Shown one piece after another: positions 46,431 through 58,403 of a stretch of DNA of 64,000 nt. A model generated the notes under the pieces. The model searched no databases. It was not told where the DNA came from and worked only from the letters and a program-made list of their open reading frames with translations. Position 1 is the stretch's first letter. Each line of letters opens with the position of its first letter. Made by a program: the position numbers and the translations under genes. Origin of the DNA: Zingiber officinale (taxonomy: Eukaryota; Streptophyta; Magnoliopsida; Zingiberales; Zingiberaceae); contig NC_056000.1 of NCBI RefSeq assembly GCF_018446385.1, forward strand, positions 37,671,511-37,735,510. The letters are read 5' to 3'.

Positions 46431-48321
46431 TGTTGGTGCAACCTTAGGTCAAGGTTGACATGACTCGAGTTGTATTTTGATGTTTGACGAGAATAGAAAA
46501 GTTCTATTCTGATGTTTGACGAGAGTAGAAAAGTTGTATTCTGATGTTTGACAGAATACAAACTTGGGAGATTGTGGGTGCAATCTTTGGTCAAGGTTGA
46601 CCTGGTTGACCCGAGGTGAGTCGACCTGATTCGAGAAATTCTGGTGAGTGAAGCCAGGTGAAAATCCTGGTGAGTGAAGCCAGGTGAAAGTCCTGGTGAG
46701 TGAAGCCAGTCAGTTGGAAAGTCCTGGTGAGTGATGCCAGACAAGGGAAATCCAGATAGGTCAAGATTGACCAGACATCTGGTGAAAAGTCCAAGCAGGG
46801 AGCTTGGCACGGGAAAAATCCAAGTATGGAGACTTGGCACGGAAAAGTCCAAGTATGGAAACTTGGCATGGGAAGTCGGAGAGGGCTTGGGAGCTCGTTC
46901 TCCGAACTGTGGTCAGAGAAGGCTCGGTAGCTCGTTCTCTGGACCGGATGGAGTCGGAGAGGACTCGGTAGCTCGTTCTCCGGACTAGGTCAGAGAGGGC
47001 TCGGTAGCTCGTTCTCTGGACCGGACGAAGTCGAAGAGGGCTCGGTAGCTTGTTCTCCGGACTAGGTCAGAGAGGGCTCGGTAGCTCGTTCTCTAAACCA
47101 GACGAAGTCGGAGAGGGCTCGGTAGCTCGTTCTCCGGACTAGGTCAGAGAGGGCTCGGTAGCTCGTTCTCTGGACCGGATGAAGTCGGAGAGGGCTCGGT
47201 AGCTCGTTCTCCAGACTAGGTCAAAGAGGGCTCGGTAGCTCGTTCTCTGGACCGGACATGGGAAGTCGGAGAGGGCTCGGTAGCTCGTTCTCCGGACTAG
47301 GTCTAAGAGGGCTCGGTAGCTCGTTCTCAGGACCAGGTAGGGTTTAGGGCTGGGAGCTCTAAACCTGGATAGGTCTGGTGACCGATCCAGTGATACGCTG
47401 GTTGACTGATCGGTCTGGTGACCGATCAGTAACCAAACAGTGTGTTTCTGTGAATTACCTGATCGGTCTGGTGACCGATCAGTAATCATACAGAAGCGAA
47501 GAAGATCGGGAGAAGAAAGAGGGGGATCGGTCTGTGGACCGATCCACCTGAGTCCTGATCGGTCCACAGACCGATCAAAGAGTTCGGCAACTCTCTGTGA
47601 AGCATGCTGATCGGTCTGGGGATCGATCAGCATAGGTCTTGATCGGTCCCCAAGACCGATCAGGGAAGGTCTGGACCGATCAGGGTGGAGCCTGATCGGT
47701 CCAGCTCTAGCCGTTGAGTCACAATGGCTAGATTTCTGTGCTGCTCTGTCTTCTTCACAGGTGCAGCAGGTGCAGGATATATATCGAGATCGAGGGCCTC
47801 TACAGTAACGCTTCTTCTTGTTCCTCACTCTTGCGATCTGAGCTTTGCTGAGCTCTGTATTTCTGAAGCTTCGTGTGAGCTTCCCTCGGCTGGTTTGCTG
47901 ATCAGTTGCTGCTGGCATCGTGAAGTTGTTGCTTCATCGAACTCCAGTCGACAAGAAGGCAAGCAAAGTGTTGTTACATTCATATTCTTCTTGTTTTCTT
48001 GCTCTATCTTGTACTCCTTTATTGCTGTTGCAAAAGAGTTTGTGGCGAGGTTTCTCCACCCAGAAGGAGTTGTTGTTAGCCGGATTTCCGGGGTCTCATC
48101 CACTGACGGATTGATAGGCTTCGTCCACCTTACGGACATGCCGAGGAGTAGGAGTATCATCTCCGAACCTCGTTACATCATCGTGTTTGAGGTTTGATCT
48201 TCTCCACTTTCGTTTCTACATTGTATTTCCGCTTCGCTAACCTAAATTGTAGGAAGAAACGATAATTTGAGGTCAGCTATTCACACCCCCCCTCTCTAGC
48301 CGCTATCCGAAGGTCCTAACA
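46431..48321 (+). repeat. 3' LTR of the gag-only Copia element
   Basis: 1891 bp, counterpart of 41310-43228, with the same two-monomer tandem (46873-47335) and GATCGGT hairpin island (47365-47705). Long frames inside (for example 47139-47918 and 47724-48197) recur in both LTRs only because the LTRs are copies. Confidence 0.92.
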
Positions 48322-48344
48322 CAAGTAACATATAGAACAAAATA

Positions 48345-49200
48345 TATATACTTTGTGGAACTAAAAGTTCGTTATTTCTTGATAAAGCATCTGTCAAAAC
48401 ATTTGAATCATGGATAGATCTCTCCCACCCATTGAGCACATATATGAATTCTAAATCAAAGTTATAAGCTGTCAAAATATTTTGAAAAATCATTCCATGA
48501 CAATTACAATAGCTATTAGGACCATGTCCAAGCACCATTGCTGGAAAATGACTATCATCAATAGCTCAAATGCAATCCTACAACAATGGCCAAATAATAA
48601 CAATAATAATAGTAGCAATAATATTAATAAAAATAATAGAAGATTTTCGTTACTTACTTTAAAGTAAGGAAAAAAATCTTATACTCTCTCTTATTCTCTT
48701 AGACACTACAGATCCAAGTTTGACCATCATATCTATTGCAATGGTATTTAAGGCTTGCAACACATTGTTGAAGTTTTAGCTAGTATTGTAGTGTGATCAA
48801 TCAAATATTTTACGAATCAAAGAGTGTCGAGTATTGTGACCAATAACGAGTAAAAATATGACAACTATTTCTTCAATACAAATGTATCTTGTATCTTACA
48901 GTGATGTTTTTTCTCTAAGGATGTTGCACAATTTTAAAAATATACTAGGGTGCATTCTATAAATTTTTGAAAGTGTGTTGGATCCTCTTTTAATATTCTA
49001 TGAATATAATCGTGTCCTTTGGAAGTTATTAGTCGTCTACTTAAGGGACGATGGACAAGTTCACTATACATATAAGCTATATGCTCAATCAACACACATA
49101 GGATCCTATAAAATTCCACCAACAACTACCCAAGTGTTTCGTTTTATTCTTCTTCTAATACCTCTTCTTCCATTTGTTCTTCTACTTCCTGCATGTTGAT
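48345..49200 (-). pseudogene. Harbinger transposase, N-terminal exons
   Basis: The minus-strand pieces include RRLITSKGHDYIHRILKEDPTHF (first exon, about 49125-48934) and, after an intron-like AT-rich stretch, a block starting near 48580 with DCI*AIDDSHFPAMV. There the first catalytic Asp survives but neighbouring residues are changed and one codon is a stop. Next come NFDLEFIYVLNGWERSIHDS (second catalytic Asp) and ALSRNNELLVPQ. A donor (GTATAT) at about 48346 opens the intron that holds the Copia element. Several stops make it a pseudogene. Confidence 0.8.
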
Positions 49201-49445
49201 GTTTGACATTTAAATGAACCATCTGATATCAAACAAGAAATTAAAATAAAAAAAACTCTAATAATTTATAAAAATCATTCCACTTATAACCAAACAAGAT
49301 ATAAATGATAATCAACTTGAAACTTATAAATTTATAAATAATCTAAACCAAGAAATTGTTGCTAGTTCAATCACTAACATGCCCTCAAAAATCATCACTA
49401 ACCATGCCCTCAAAAATTTCTTCATTCATTCAATTTATAGTCTAT

Positions 49446-49881
49446 CTATCCTAAACGCTCTTCAATGGTCATTTTCAAGAAATCAATCTTTTTTGATTGG
49501 GTATTATTAAGCAAATCAAGTAATTTGTATCGAGTACGATTATCTAAATTTGGGATCTCCTTGATAGCATCCCAACAACCTTCACCTACATTCCCTATTG
49601 ATTCTATTTTAGAAGCCACCTTCTCAAGAGTTTCAGAGATTCTATACATAACATCTGCTATTCTTAAATGTACTTGATTTTTCTTCAAGCTTGATCCTAT
49701 CTCGTTTTCTAGTGGTTGGAGGAACTTCCAAACTTATGGGTTGAGATGGTAGTGGTGGAGCAGACTCCTTGAAAAATGAAGGCTCATATAAAGATTCTTG
49801 TCTATTACTTTGTACGAATTCACTAGTATTGTGATCAAACACATAATCATCTAACAAAGTAGTATATTGATTTCCTTCCAT
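49446..49881 (-). pseudogene. Harbinger ORF1 (Myb/SANT-like protein), C-terminal part, frameshifted
   Basis: From 49881 the frame reads MEGNQYTTLLDDYVFDHN...PPTTRKRDRI. At about 49690 the reading moves to the frame with RIADVMYRISETLEKVASKI, GCWDAIKEIPNL and KKIDFLKMTIEERL. The second part is the conserved tail of plant Harbinger-associated Myb/SANT-like proteins, the partners that help the transposase bind DNA and enter the nucleus. The N-terminal SANT domain was not recognised upstream. Confidence 0.75.
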
Positions 49882-50569
49882 CTCTAATGTTCTTACATCA
49901 GTGTCATATCATAGTCTCATCGAGTATTTTCCTATAGCAGTTCCATTTCCAACTACAATTCTTAGATATTCATAATTCTCAGAACGTTAGGGATCCTTTC
50001 TCTGTTTAAGGATAAACACACGGTCACGAAAGGGTAAAACAGTCGACATCGCAATGGATAAAAATGGCAAGAATGATTCAAAGATTTTCATTAAAAACAT
50101 ACCTTTGAAATTTAACGGCGAGAACCCTCGATTGTGTAATTTTCTAGAGAGGAAGGAATGTCTCATCTTGTGAGAGAAAAAAAAGAGAGACGTGTAGGGT
50201 TAAGGAGGTGTATTCAATCTTAGAAAGCGTAAATGATCATGGTCTCGCGCGATATTTATCTTGGAACAAAACCTAAAATATCTAATTAAATTATTTATTT
50301 TTAATAAAATAATAAATAGCATACTTATTCATAAATTTTTTTTTATACTTTTGGCTTATTTTTTGGGCTAAAAAAGAGAGGATAATGCCTCACTTTGTAA
50401 TTTAAAAAGAACTTTAATAAAATAATTTTAAATCTAACTATATTATAATAATTTTAAATGTTTTTATTTATAAATTTGATCCAAATTATTATAAAATGTA
50501 GGTCAACCCTTTAATTTAGTGAAACTTTTAATAAAGTGTTGAATTGAAAGAGTAAAAAAATATAGTAAT

Positions 50570-51560
50570 TGTTAGAGATCGGTGGCAAACTAGAATGGAG
50601 GATTGAATAGACAGTGTCCCCAATCCGTGGTTCTCTCTTTCTATGCTTGTTAGTTGCGCAGCTGTATAATACAAAACAAGCTAAACACTAAAGAGAAAAA
50701 AACAAACCACTAACACATTGTTTAACGTAGTTTAGAGATAAAGCTCCTACTCCATAGCTGTCCGTAGGGTGGATTATCCTGATCCGTCGATGGATGACTC
50801 CTCGGTAAATTTCGGCGTGCTCACGTAGCTCTTTGTGGGTGGAGAAACTTCACCACAACTCTCACAAGAACTCTTGAGAAAGTAGGGCACTAGTAGACTA
50901 CTAATAAGGGTTAACCGCCTCTATTTCGTTAACCTTAACTAAACTCTCAAGCCTTAGTTATATAGATCATGAGTTGGAAAACTCCACCTACCAGTCGACT
51001 GGTGAAATATCAGTCGATTGTCCTCTGTGGAATTTCGACCTTTACAACCTAATGGCTCGATACCGGTCAACTGGTAAAAGTACCAGTTGCTCCACACTGG
51101 TTGAACAAACAGAGGTATTCTGCTCGCTCCCAGTTGATTGCTCAGTCGACTGATGAAAGTATTAGTCGACTGGTACCCCGAATACAATCTCTCAACACTC
51201 GGACCCTCACCCTTATGACTCACTTGACTCTTCTTCGCAACCTTGACATATTGCCTTCAAGCCTACTTCTTTTGGCTCTAGTCCCTCGGATGTATCCAAA
51301 CCCGCGGCTCGTCCCAATGCCATCCTTCACATATGTCTTGAAGTTACTTCCCTTGATCCTTGTCCATGTTGTCTTGCCCACGGTCCCTCAGATGCTCCAT
51401 CTCTCACTGAACTCGAAGTCATCAAGCTGAATCATATGTGTATCCGACAAACTTGCACAACTCAAATATATATATCAAATACAATGATAAACCTAACTTA
51501 AACTGTTTACTCAAATATCAAAACACATGGTCATACAAGTCCTCAAGATTGCATCCAATA
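50570..51560 (-). mobile_element. Solo LTR, 991 bp, target duplication GTAAT
   Basis: Flanked by GTAAT at 50565-50569 and 51561-51565. On the minus strand it runs from TATTGGATGC (expected TGTTGG; one G to A change in the terminal TG) to CTCTAACA. The ends match Copia LTRs. It holds a cluster of CCAGTCGACTGG-type palindromes at 50985-51175. A 109-codon plus-strand frame (51101-51430) overlaps the palindromes and is probably chance. Confidence 0.85.
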
Positions 51561-52735
51561 GTAATTTGAGAAAAAAAATAGAATATGTTATGATTTTTAA
51601 TATATCGTGAATTGGATATAAAGACACGAGAAAATAAAAAATAACATAGGATAAAGGGTTTGCTAAAGGAGAGGATACGAGGGGAAAAGATAAAAAGAAG
51701 AAATTTAAGATGAAAGAAATAATTTAAGTCGAGGAGCGAGAAAAGAAATGATTTATTCATAAAAAATTAAGACGATTTGAAATTTATAGAAATCTCAAAG
51801 ACGAAGAGAAGAATTTTTATTTTATTTTTAAAAATATACCAAGTGTTTTTATTTTATTTTTAAAATTATACCAAGTGTTTTGAAGAGCTCTTATTGGTTA
51901 AAATTTATATTCAAAAAATTTTAAAAGAATTCATGAAAATCTATTAAAACTTTGGATACTGAACATAAAATTTTAAAAAATCAAGTTTAAATATACTTTT
52001 TAAAACTTTATAAAAATCTAATTTGAACACTACTAGATTTCTATAGAGTATATAAACTTTTAAAATCCATAAAATCATTCAAAATAATTGAAAGTCTAAC
52101 ATTAAATACACCACTTAAATTGAAACCATGATAATATCTAAAAATAAAATTTTTATTTTATTTTATTTTCTTCCTCACAGAAAGATAAAAATGTAAGAGA
52201 TAGGCTAAGATAAAAAAATGTAACAGTTAGGCTGATCCAAATTCAAATGGTATTTATGACTAAGGGTAAGGACATAAGAATGCGGGTTTATGGCTAAGGG
52301 TAAGAATCAACATAATATGCCTCATTAGAATTGAAAAAAATTTTTGTAGCTATCGTCACAAACATTCGAGGAAATTAAGAAATAGGTTTAGCTTTTCGAA
52401 TCAAAGAAAAAACAGAACTTAACATATATTTAATTTTCTTTTTAATTTAGAATAAGAATAATGCATATAAATTAAAGTCGATTCTGATAGGATCTGAAGT
52501 AAATAAAATAATTTTAGAGAAAGTTTAAATTACAAAAAAATATCAAACTTAAGTAACTATTTCAATGATTAACTTAATTCCTTTGTCAAATAAACAATAT
52601 ATTTTACAATCTTATATACTACGATAATATCCATGAAGAACGAAACAAGGCTGTCCCCGGACACAATGCAGCGGTGAGACAATAATCTATGGGTGTCAAT
52701 CGATTCGAACAAGCTGTCCATCCAGGGAAAGCCTA

Positions 52736-52736
52736 A

Positions 52737-52787
<51 letters not shown>
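52736..52787. repeat. (TAA)n microsatellite
   Basis: Seventeen ATA/TAA units about 90 bp downstream of the DUF1223 gene stop codon. Confidence 0.97.
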
Positions 52788-52788
<1 letters not shown>

Positions 52789-52876
52789 CAAGGATAAATC
52801 AGGGGAAGAAGAAGGGGAACGATGATTCATGGAAGAACGGAATGTTCGAGGAGATCCTTTGTGGAGCAGTGATCGA

Positions 52877-53805
52877 TCAGATGGCGTCTGGGATCTGCAA
52901 TTGCTGGATGCCGAAGGTGTGGAGCGAGCCGTTCTGGACGAAGACGAGGAGGCCGCAGTTGGCGGCGTCGAAGCCCTCCCAGAGGGCGAAACGGACGGAC
53001 CCCGACACTTTCTTCTTCGGCGACATGTTCTTGACGTGGCTCAGCTTCTCCAGCCGCCGGACCACGAAATCGTTCGTGAGGACGCGGCCTCTGTTCTCAC
53101 CCTGCGCGCACTCCGTCACCAGCCCGCTCTCGTATAGCGCCACCATCACGTCCGCGCCGCCGCCGTCGACCCTGGTGCCCAAGGCGCCGCTAAGGGACAC
53201 TTGCAGCGCTGTCCCGTCCGCCGTCCTGTTCAATTTCATCTGCGCGGGTACAGGCCGCGCCGGTGGTGCGGCGATGGTTAGTTGTTTCTGTAATTGGGGA
53301 TTTTTTTTTTTTTACCAGTTTGGGATGAGAATGTTGAAACCTGCATCGTAGGGGAAGGGAATCGGGGGGCGGATTGGATGGCGGCGCAGATGGCGTCGAC
53401 GTCGGTGCCGACACACTGGGCGCGGCCGTTCACCACCACCTGCGGCGTGTACAGAGTATCCAGCCGGAGCGTCTCCACGTAGGCCTTCTGTCGCACCGTC
53501 CAGAGGCTGGAGCCGAAAGGGTCCCGCCACCCCCGGTAGTCCCAATACTCCACGTGGAACTCCAGCAGAGCCACCGGCGGCAGGTCCCCGCGCCGGAGCT
53601 CCCCGCTGCAGATCCGCGACACCACCTCCTCCGCGTCCGGAGAGGTGGCGCAGCCCTGCGACGAGAACAGCTCCACCAGCACCGGACCCATCCTGCGCTG
53701 CTCCTCCGCCGTCAGGTCCGCCGTCGCTTTTGCCTCAGGAGGCGAACTCGACGACGAAGCCACCTCCCTCCCGCCGGCGAAGCATGCGAACAGACGCGGT
53801 GCCAT
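52877..53805 (-). CDS. DUF1223 thioredoxin-fold protein, two exons
   Basis: Exon 1 (53805-53341, 155 codons) starts MAPRLFACFAGGREV. The intron 53340-53240 (GTTTCA..CGCAG) is 101 bp, and exon 2 (53239-52877) adds 120 codons, total 275. VLVELFSSQGCATSPDAEEVV carries the thioredoxin-like active-site position, here CATS rather than CxxC. ALLEFHVEYWDYRGWRDPF and the TPQVVVNGRAQCVG stretch are the conserved core of DUF1223 (Pfam PF06764). The C-terminal half is mostly beta-type. The biochemical role is not established. G+C is high, unlike the surroundings, as is common for grass-like and ginger-like monocot genes. Plus-strand frames over it (for example 53374-53910) are shadows. It appears intact. 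Confidence 0.93.
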
Positions 53806-54250
53806 TGGTGGCCGTCAGATCGATCTCGCTGGAGAAGAGAATGGATTGGGGACTCGCTCGCCGCCTTGTCTCGGCCCATTAAAAAAGATCAAGTTTTCTC
53901 TTTTTATTAAAACCCCAAGATTTAGTAATATTTAAAAATACCATTTAAAAGTTCACAAACGAAATAAATATGACTAATATCAATAAAATTTTAAGACTGT
54001 TTTTCAAAATAGTAAACTTTGAGGCTCATGCTGAAGAGGTGGTGCCTGGACTTGGGAGAGACAGACAGGTGAACAACACTGCCACTTGGCGGGTAAGAAA
54101 GAGAGCAGTTGTTTGTGGGGCCCGTTAGGTAGCTAATGGGTAGCAAGTCGATCGGCTTCGAGCTGTGACACAGCTGTTCGAAGACGTGCCAACCCATCCG
54201 CCACCGACGACGGCACGACGGCGACGACGGCGGCGTTCAAGCTTCCTCAT
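53806..54250 (-). promoter_or_regulatory. Probable promoter and leader region of the DUF1223 gene
   Basis: Upstream of the start codon lies a G+C-richer block (54000-54250) with a CGACGACGG-type run, then AT-rich DNA. No unambiguous TATA box was picked. Inference from position only. Confidence 0.3.
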
Positions 54251-57060
54251 TTGAACAACTTAAAGAATAAGACAATTTATTTTCCAATTTTAGCCCTTTT
54301 TTCTATTTCCAATTTTCCAACTTTTTTACTTACTCCGACAATAGGTGATATGCACAGCAAAGAATTTATTCAGCAGAGACATATAAATTTATAGTTTATC
54401 ATTTTCAATTTTTATAGGCCTATTTCTAAGTATTTCTCAGATTCTTTCTCTTTGCATATCCTTCTGATAATAATGATTATAATTTTTAGAAAAATAATAT
54501 GTAGAGGTAAAAAAATTTTAAGGAAAAATTTAGGTATAAAGTGATGGGGTCCAAAAAATAAAAATGATGGATCATGAAGCTACAAACAAAAAATCTAAGA
54601 TAATAAGTTTCACGCCCCGGGTCTGGTGCAAGAAGCTTAATTAATTTTTCAAGTATTCATGACTTGAATTTTAATTATGGTAGAAAATTTTTTCTATGAG
54701 ATAAAAAAATTTAGGACCTGGCTATTAGTTGAGAAATCGCTCGATTTCCCGGATTTACTTGATGACTGATCTGTAGGGTTAAAGTAGTTAGATGAAGGCC
54801 CAGATAAGTAAATGATGATAATGATAACAGTGGATTATTTTCTATTTTTGTCTCCTCATTGCCTTTACCTTTTCTTTCAACTCTGTCTTTTTTTTTAGCT
54901 TCACTTTTTCTTTTCTTTTCTATTTTTTCAGCATTTTTTTTTCCTTTTTAATCTTGTTACGGTTGTTACAGTTACAGTAGAAGTAACAAATTTTTGTAGG
55001 ATGACCAGGTATTTAAGCTAACCAAATGAAAAAGATAATAATCTAATCCAAAGAATGATATTTCATATAGAAAAAATTAAATTAAAATTTATATTAATTT
55101 AAAGATATTAAATTATATGATTTTGGACTTAATTTATAGACTTTGTAGAAATATTAAAATAATATATTTTAAATAAAAATATCAGCTTTTAATAGAAATT
55201 ATAACCATTCCTCATTTGCTAGAAAGTTATTATCCATATATCAATTTTATTTTTTAAAAATATTTTTTATGTTTTCTACATTTTGCGTTTTTCATCGTAT
55301 TATTTTTTTTTAAAAAAAATAATCTCATCAAAGGATGAAAGGTTGGCAACATTCTCTACCATTTAAAATAAAATTGGTCGCCTGTCGCATTTCCCAATTT
55401 ATCTTAACAATGGGTGAAAAATTTTTATGGTCAAGTAGGTTGTTCCAAGTTAAACGTTAACTGAGTTAATCATTTTAGAAATTAAAACACTCCCGAGGAA
55501 GAGTGGAGTTGATTAGTGCAGGACATAATTACTATTATGGAGCAAGCGTTCAAATATCGATAAAGCAATAGAAAAAAGTTTTCTCCGTATTAGTCAATTA
55601 TAATTTCTCAATTTATCTTTTTATAGATGATCGTGAGACAGATCATGTGAGACCACTAGGTGATGGATTTCACCTTTAGCTACCATAAAATAAATAAGTT
55701 TTGACAAAGACATGTTGTTATAGTGAAGTCCTTCCTTAATAAATTAGAGATTTAGAATTCAAGATTTAACTATGACGTATTATTAAAAAAAAATCTTCTT
55801 AATATATAACGGACTTGAGAATCATATTAGTCTCTCTAGATTGATGTTACCTATTTTTTTAAAATAAATAAAATTTTACTATCATTTGATTCTAGTAAAT
55901 TCAAATACAAAATTCCAAAATGAATGTACTAAGATTGCATTGGCAAACTGATTTCTTATTCAATTAATTTGAATTAAATTAGAAATAATTTATTTTTACC
56001 TTGTATTGATGGTAAAAACAAATGATTCATTCAGCTCATAGCCTCTATCAGTCCGTTTCTAAATTAATATAAAAAAAAATGATAGATGACTATTAAATTT
56101 ATCCGTCCTAGTCTTAGTCAATCTATCCCAGACTAATATGAACTTGACAACTAAATAACATATGGAAAAATAAAGAATTAAAACGTGATGGAGTGAAAGG
56201 GTCTTTCTATGCGTATAAAGAGATTATTTCCATACGTATAACTATAAGAGTAGTATTATAAAGGAGAAAAGCAGTCAAGTTCACCAATCCATCATCGAGA
56301 ATAAAATCATGATTTAAAAGATTTGTTTTTAAACATAGGTTCAGATATACTGCTTATATAACAGTCCGATTAATACGTTGTTTAATCGATTTAATTAATT
56401 TTTGAATTTTAAAATTAACACCGAATTAAATAAATTGAAACAATCATTTTTTTTTAAAAAAAAAATTGAAATTCTGAATCAATTCTATTGATTTAATTGG
56501 TTTTGTCGATTTAATTAATATTTTTTCACTCTGAGTCATATTTAATTAGGATTTTTAAGTCATCGATCCAACATTTATAAAGACAGAAGATTTTTATCGG
56601 CATCTATCAGATCAAGAAATTCTTTTATTTCTACCGAGATTTGTTGAACTTTTACTTTAAGTTTTGACCCACTCGAGTAGTATACCCTTTTCAATTCGTA
56701 CCTATAATTCCTGTTAAATTCTTACATTCACACACTTGCTAAGAGCACATGATGCGATGATAAACAATGGAGCGGTGTATCATACAACGAGGATATTATT
56801 TTTTGTTCTACATAAATTATTTGTGATACTGGACTGTCCGTTAGAACCATCTAAATTTTCTGAATTTATCTAGCGGTTGATGTGTAAAGGTCGGGCCATC
56901 TATCACTGGGACTAATTGGAGCTGGATAGGGTTAAAATATCAAAAAAAAAAAAACTACATTAAAATTAAAACCATCGATGTCTTGAGGATAATTATAATC
57001 ATCATTGGTTTCTGGATCATTCATCATACGCGCTTCTCAATTTATTTTGATAGTTAATAA
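54251..57060. other. AT-rich spacer
   Basis: 2.8 kb with no gene or element end recognised. Confidence 0.6.
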
Positions 57061-57063
57061 AAA

Positions 57064-58160
57064 ATGTTAGAATACAAATAATTTATTATCGTAGATTTTT
57101 AGAGGACTTAGTTGAATTTAAAAATTATACAGAATTTAAATTCAACTTACAGTTAAGCTGACCTTGAACAGATGATCTCAGGCTGCCAGCAGGAGCTGGT
57201 ATTTATCCAAATGTCAACCTCAGAGTGACTGAGTGAGTACAGCGTCCGAGCAAAAAGATCGGTCGACGAGGCAGACATGCCTAACAGAAGAGGCCGATCG
57301 GACGAGACAGACAGGTCGAACAAGAGAGGTCGGTCGGGTCGAGCAGATAGACCGACCGACTGCAGACAGGTCGGGCTGTCAGAGGGTTGGTCGGGTCGAA
57401 CAGACAGACCGGTCAGCAGACAAGCCGGTCGAAGCAGACAGGTCGGGCTGTCAGAGAGGTCGTTCGGATCAAGCAGACAGATCAGGCTGTCAAAGAGATT
57501 GGTCAACCGAGCGAGCTGACAGGCCGGGCGAAGATCCCGAGTGGATAGAGAAGTCTATCGATCTGACAAAGAGACCGACCGGACGAGCTAACCGAGGCCT
57601 ACGAGTAGTAGTTTTTATGAAACAGATTCACCCACATTCGGTTGTGCTTCGAGACTTACAAGAGTCGTCTGTTTCCCAAGATACAACGGTCGACCGTTAA
57701 TCCAACCAAGCATTGATGGTCACGGCGAGTTGAGTGGTACCTGAATGCTACTGCCGAGCAGGAGATGCACAACAGATGAGGAGGAAGAAAAATGGAGAGC
57801 CTTTGCTTTACTTGCTTTGTGTTCTCTGTCTATGATCGGAGTCTCCTTATATAGGAGCTCGGATCAATAGCCAGAGTTAATGATCTTAATGGTCATTATT
57901 AATCGAGCAGTGAAACGACCACTATTTCACTCATTATTACTCGATCGGTTTTATTCTGCATTAATCTCAAATTTAATGCATCCGTTTCACAGCAGCAAAA
58001 GATCTACGTGGCAAAATGTTGGTTGTTCCACTTGGGTAAAATTTGCCCCGACCAGTCCGACATTCGTGTGCGCAGGTCGCGCTCGCACACGAGTAAACTT
58101 GGTTGAGTGCAATCCGAACCCTAGATTTGCACCCCCCGTTGCACACCCACGTGTGAGATA
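57064..58160 (-). repeat. LTR-like block with minus-strand promoter, ends uncertain
   Basis: On the minus strand a TATA box (CTATATAAGGAG, about 57860-57849) is followed by a C/T-rich leader. Farther downstream is a tandem of 36-46-bp units (cagacaggtcgggctgtcag) at 57290-57530. The minus-strand end may be ..TTCTAACA at 57064. A matching TG end to the right and a target duplication were not found. Probably an LTR of unknown family; the frames at 57153-57700 follow the tandem. Confidence 0.4.
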
Positions 58161-58403
58161 AAATCTCTTTCCATGTATTTGTTCACGTCCTCAATACATG
58201 TGAATCAATATAAACCAACAAAAATGTCTTGAAACTTTCGATGTGAATGGAACATCTTTACTCTTCTATTTCTTCTCCGTTCACTTATTCAACATAAAAT
58301 TTCCATAGAACTGGGCCGATCACACCAAATTGGACATTTCCTAGTTTGGTTAATTATTTTTTTATTAACAACTTCACCATGGGACTATAATACATCATAA
58401 GGG

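Larger units (their letters stand above)
41305..48326 (+). mobile_element. Complete gag-only Copia (SIRE-like) element with target duplication CAAGT
   Basis: LTRs at 41310-43228 and 46431-48321 (TGTTGGTGCAACC to TCCTAACA) are near-identical, and CAAGT duplicates flank the element (41305-41309 and 48322-48326). It has a perfect primer-binding site, one gag frame and a purine tract, but no protease, integrase, reverse transcriptase or RNase H. It is a non-autonomous TR-GAG-type element that must use enzymes from a relative. Insertion is in the intron of the Harbinger transposase. High LTR identity indicates a younger insertion than its host transposon. Confidence 0.93.
40493..52114 (-). mobile_element. 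PIF/Harbinger DNA transposon, split by two later insertions
   Basis: The ends are inverted: GGGGTGTATTTAAT at 40493 and, reverse-complemented, GTGGTGTATTTAAT ending at 52114. Each is next to TTAA (40489-40492 and 52115-52118), compatible with the 3-bp TTA/TAA duplication of this superfamily. Inside, on the minus strand, are remnants of both Harbinger genes: a Myb/SANT-like ORF1 product and a DDE transposase. Removing the 7.0-kb Copia element and the 1-kb solo LTR with their target duplicates leaves about 3.6 kb, a normal size for an autonomous member. Both genes are broken. Confidence 0.85.

Noticed and set aside
47724-48197. 157-codon plus-strand frame, also present at 42644-43105
   Set aside because: It is duplicated only because both copies lie in the two LTRs of one element. 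No domain was recognised.
53374-53910. 178-codon plus-strand frame with His/Arg-rich product
   Set aside because: It is the shadow of the G+C-rich DUF1223 exon on the other strand.
57153-57700. 117- and 155-codon frames on opposite strands
   Set aside because: Both follow the short tandem repeat of the LTR-like block, are repetitive (DRSGCQR) and overlap each other.
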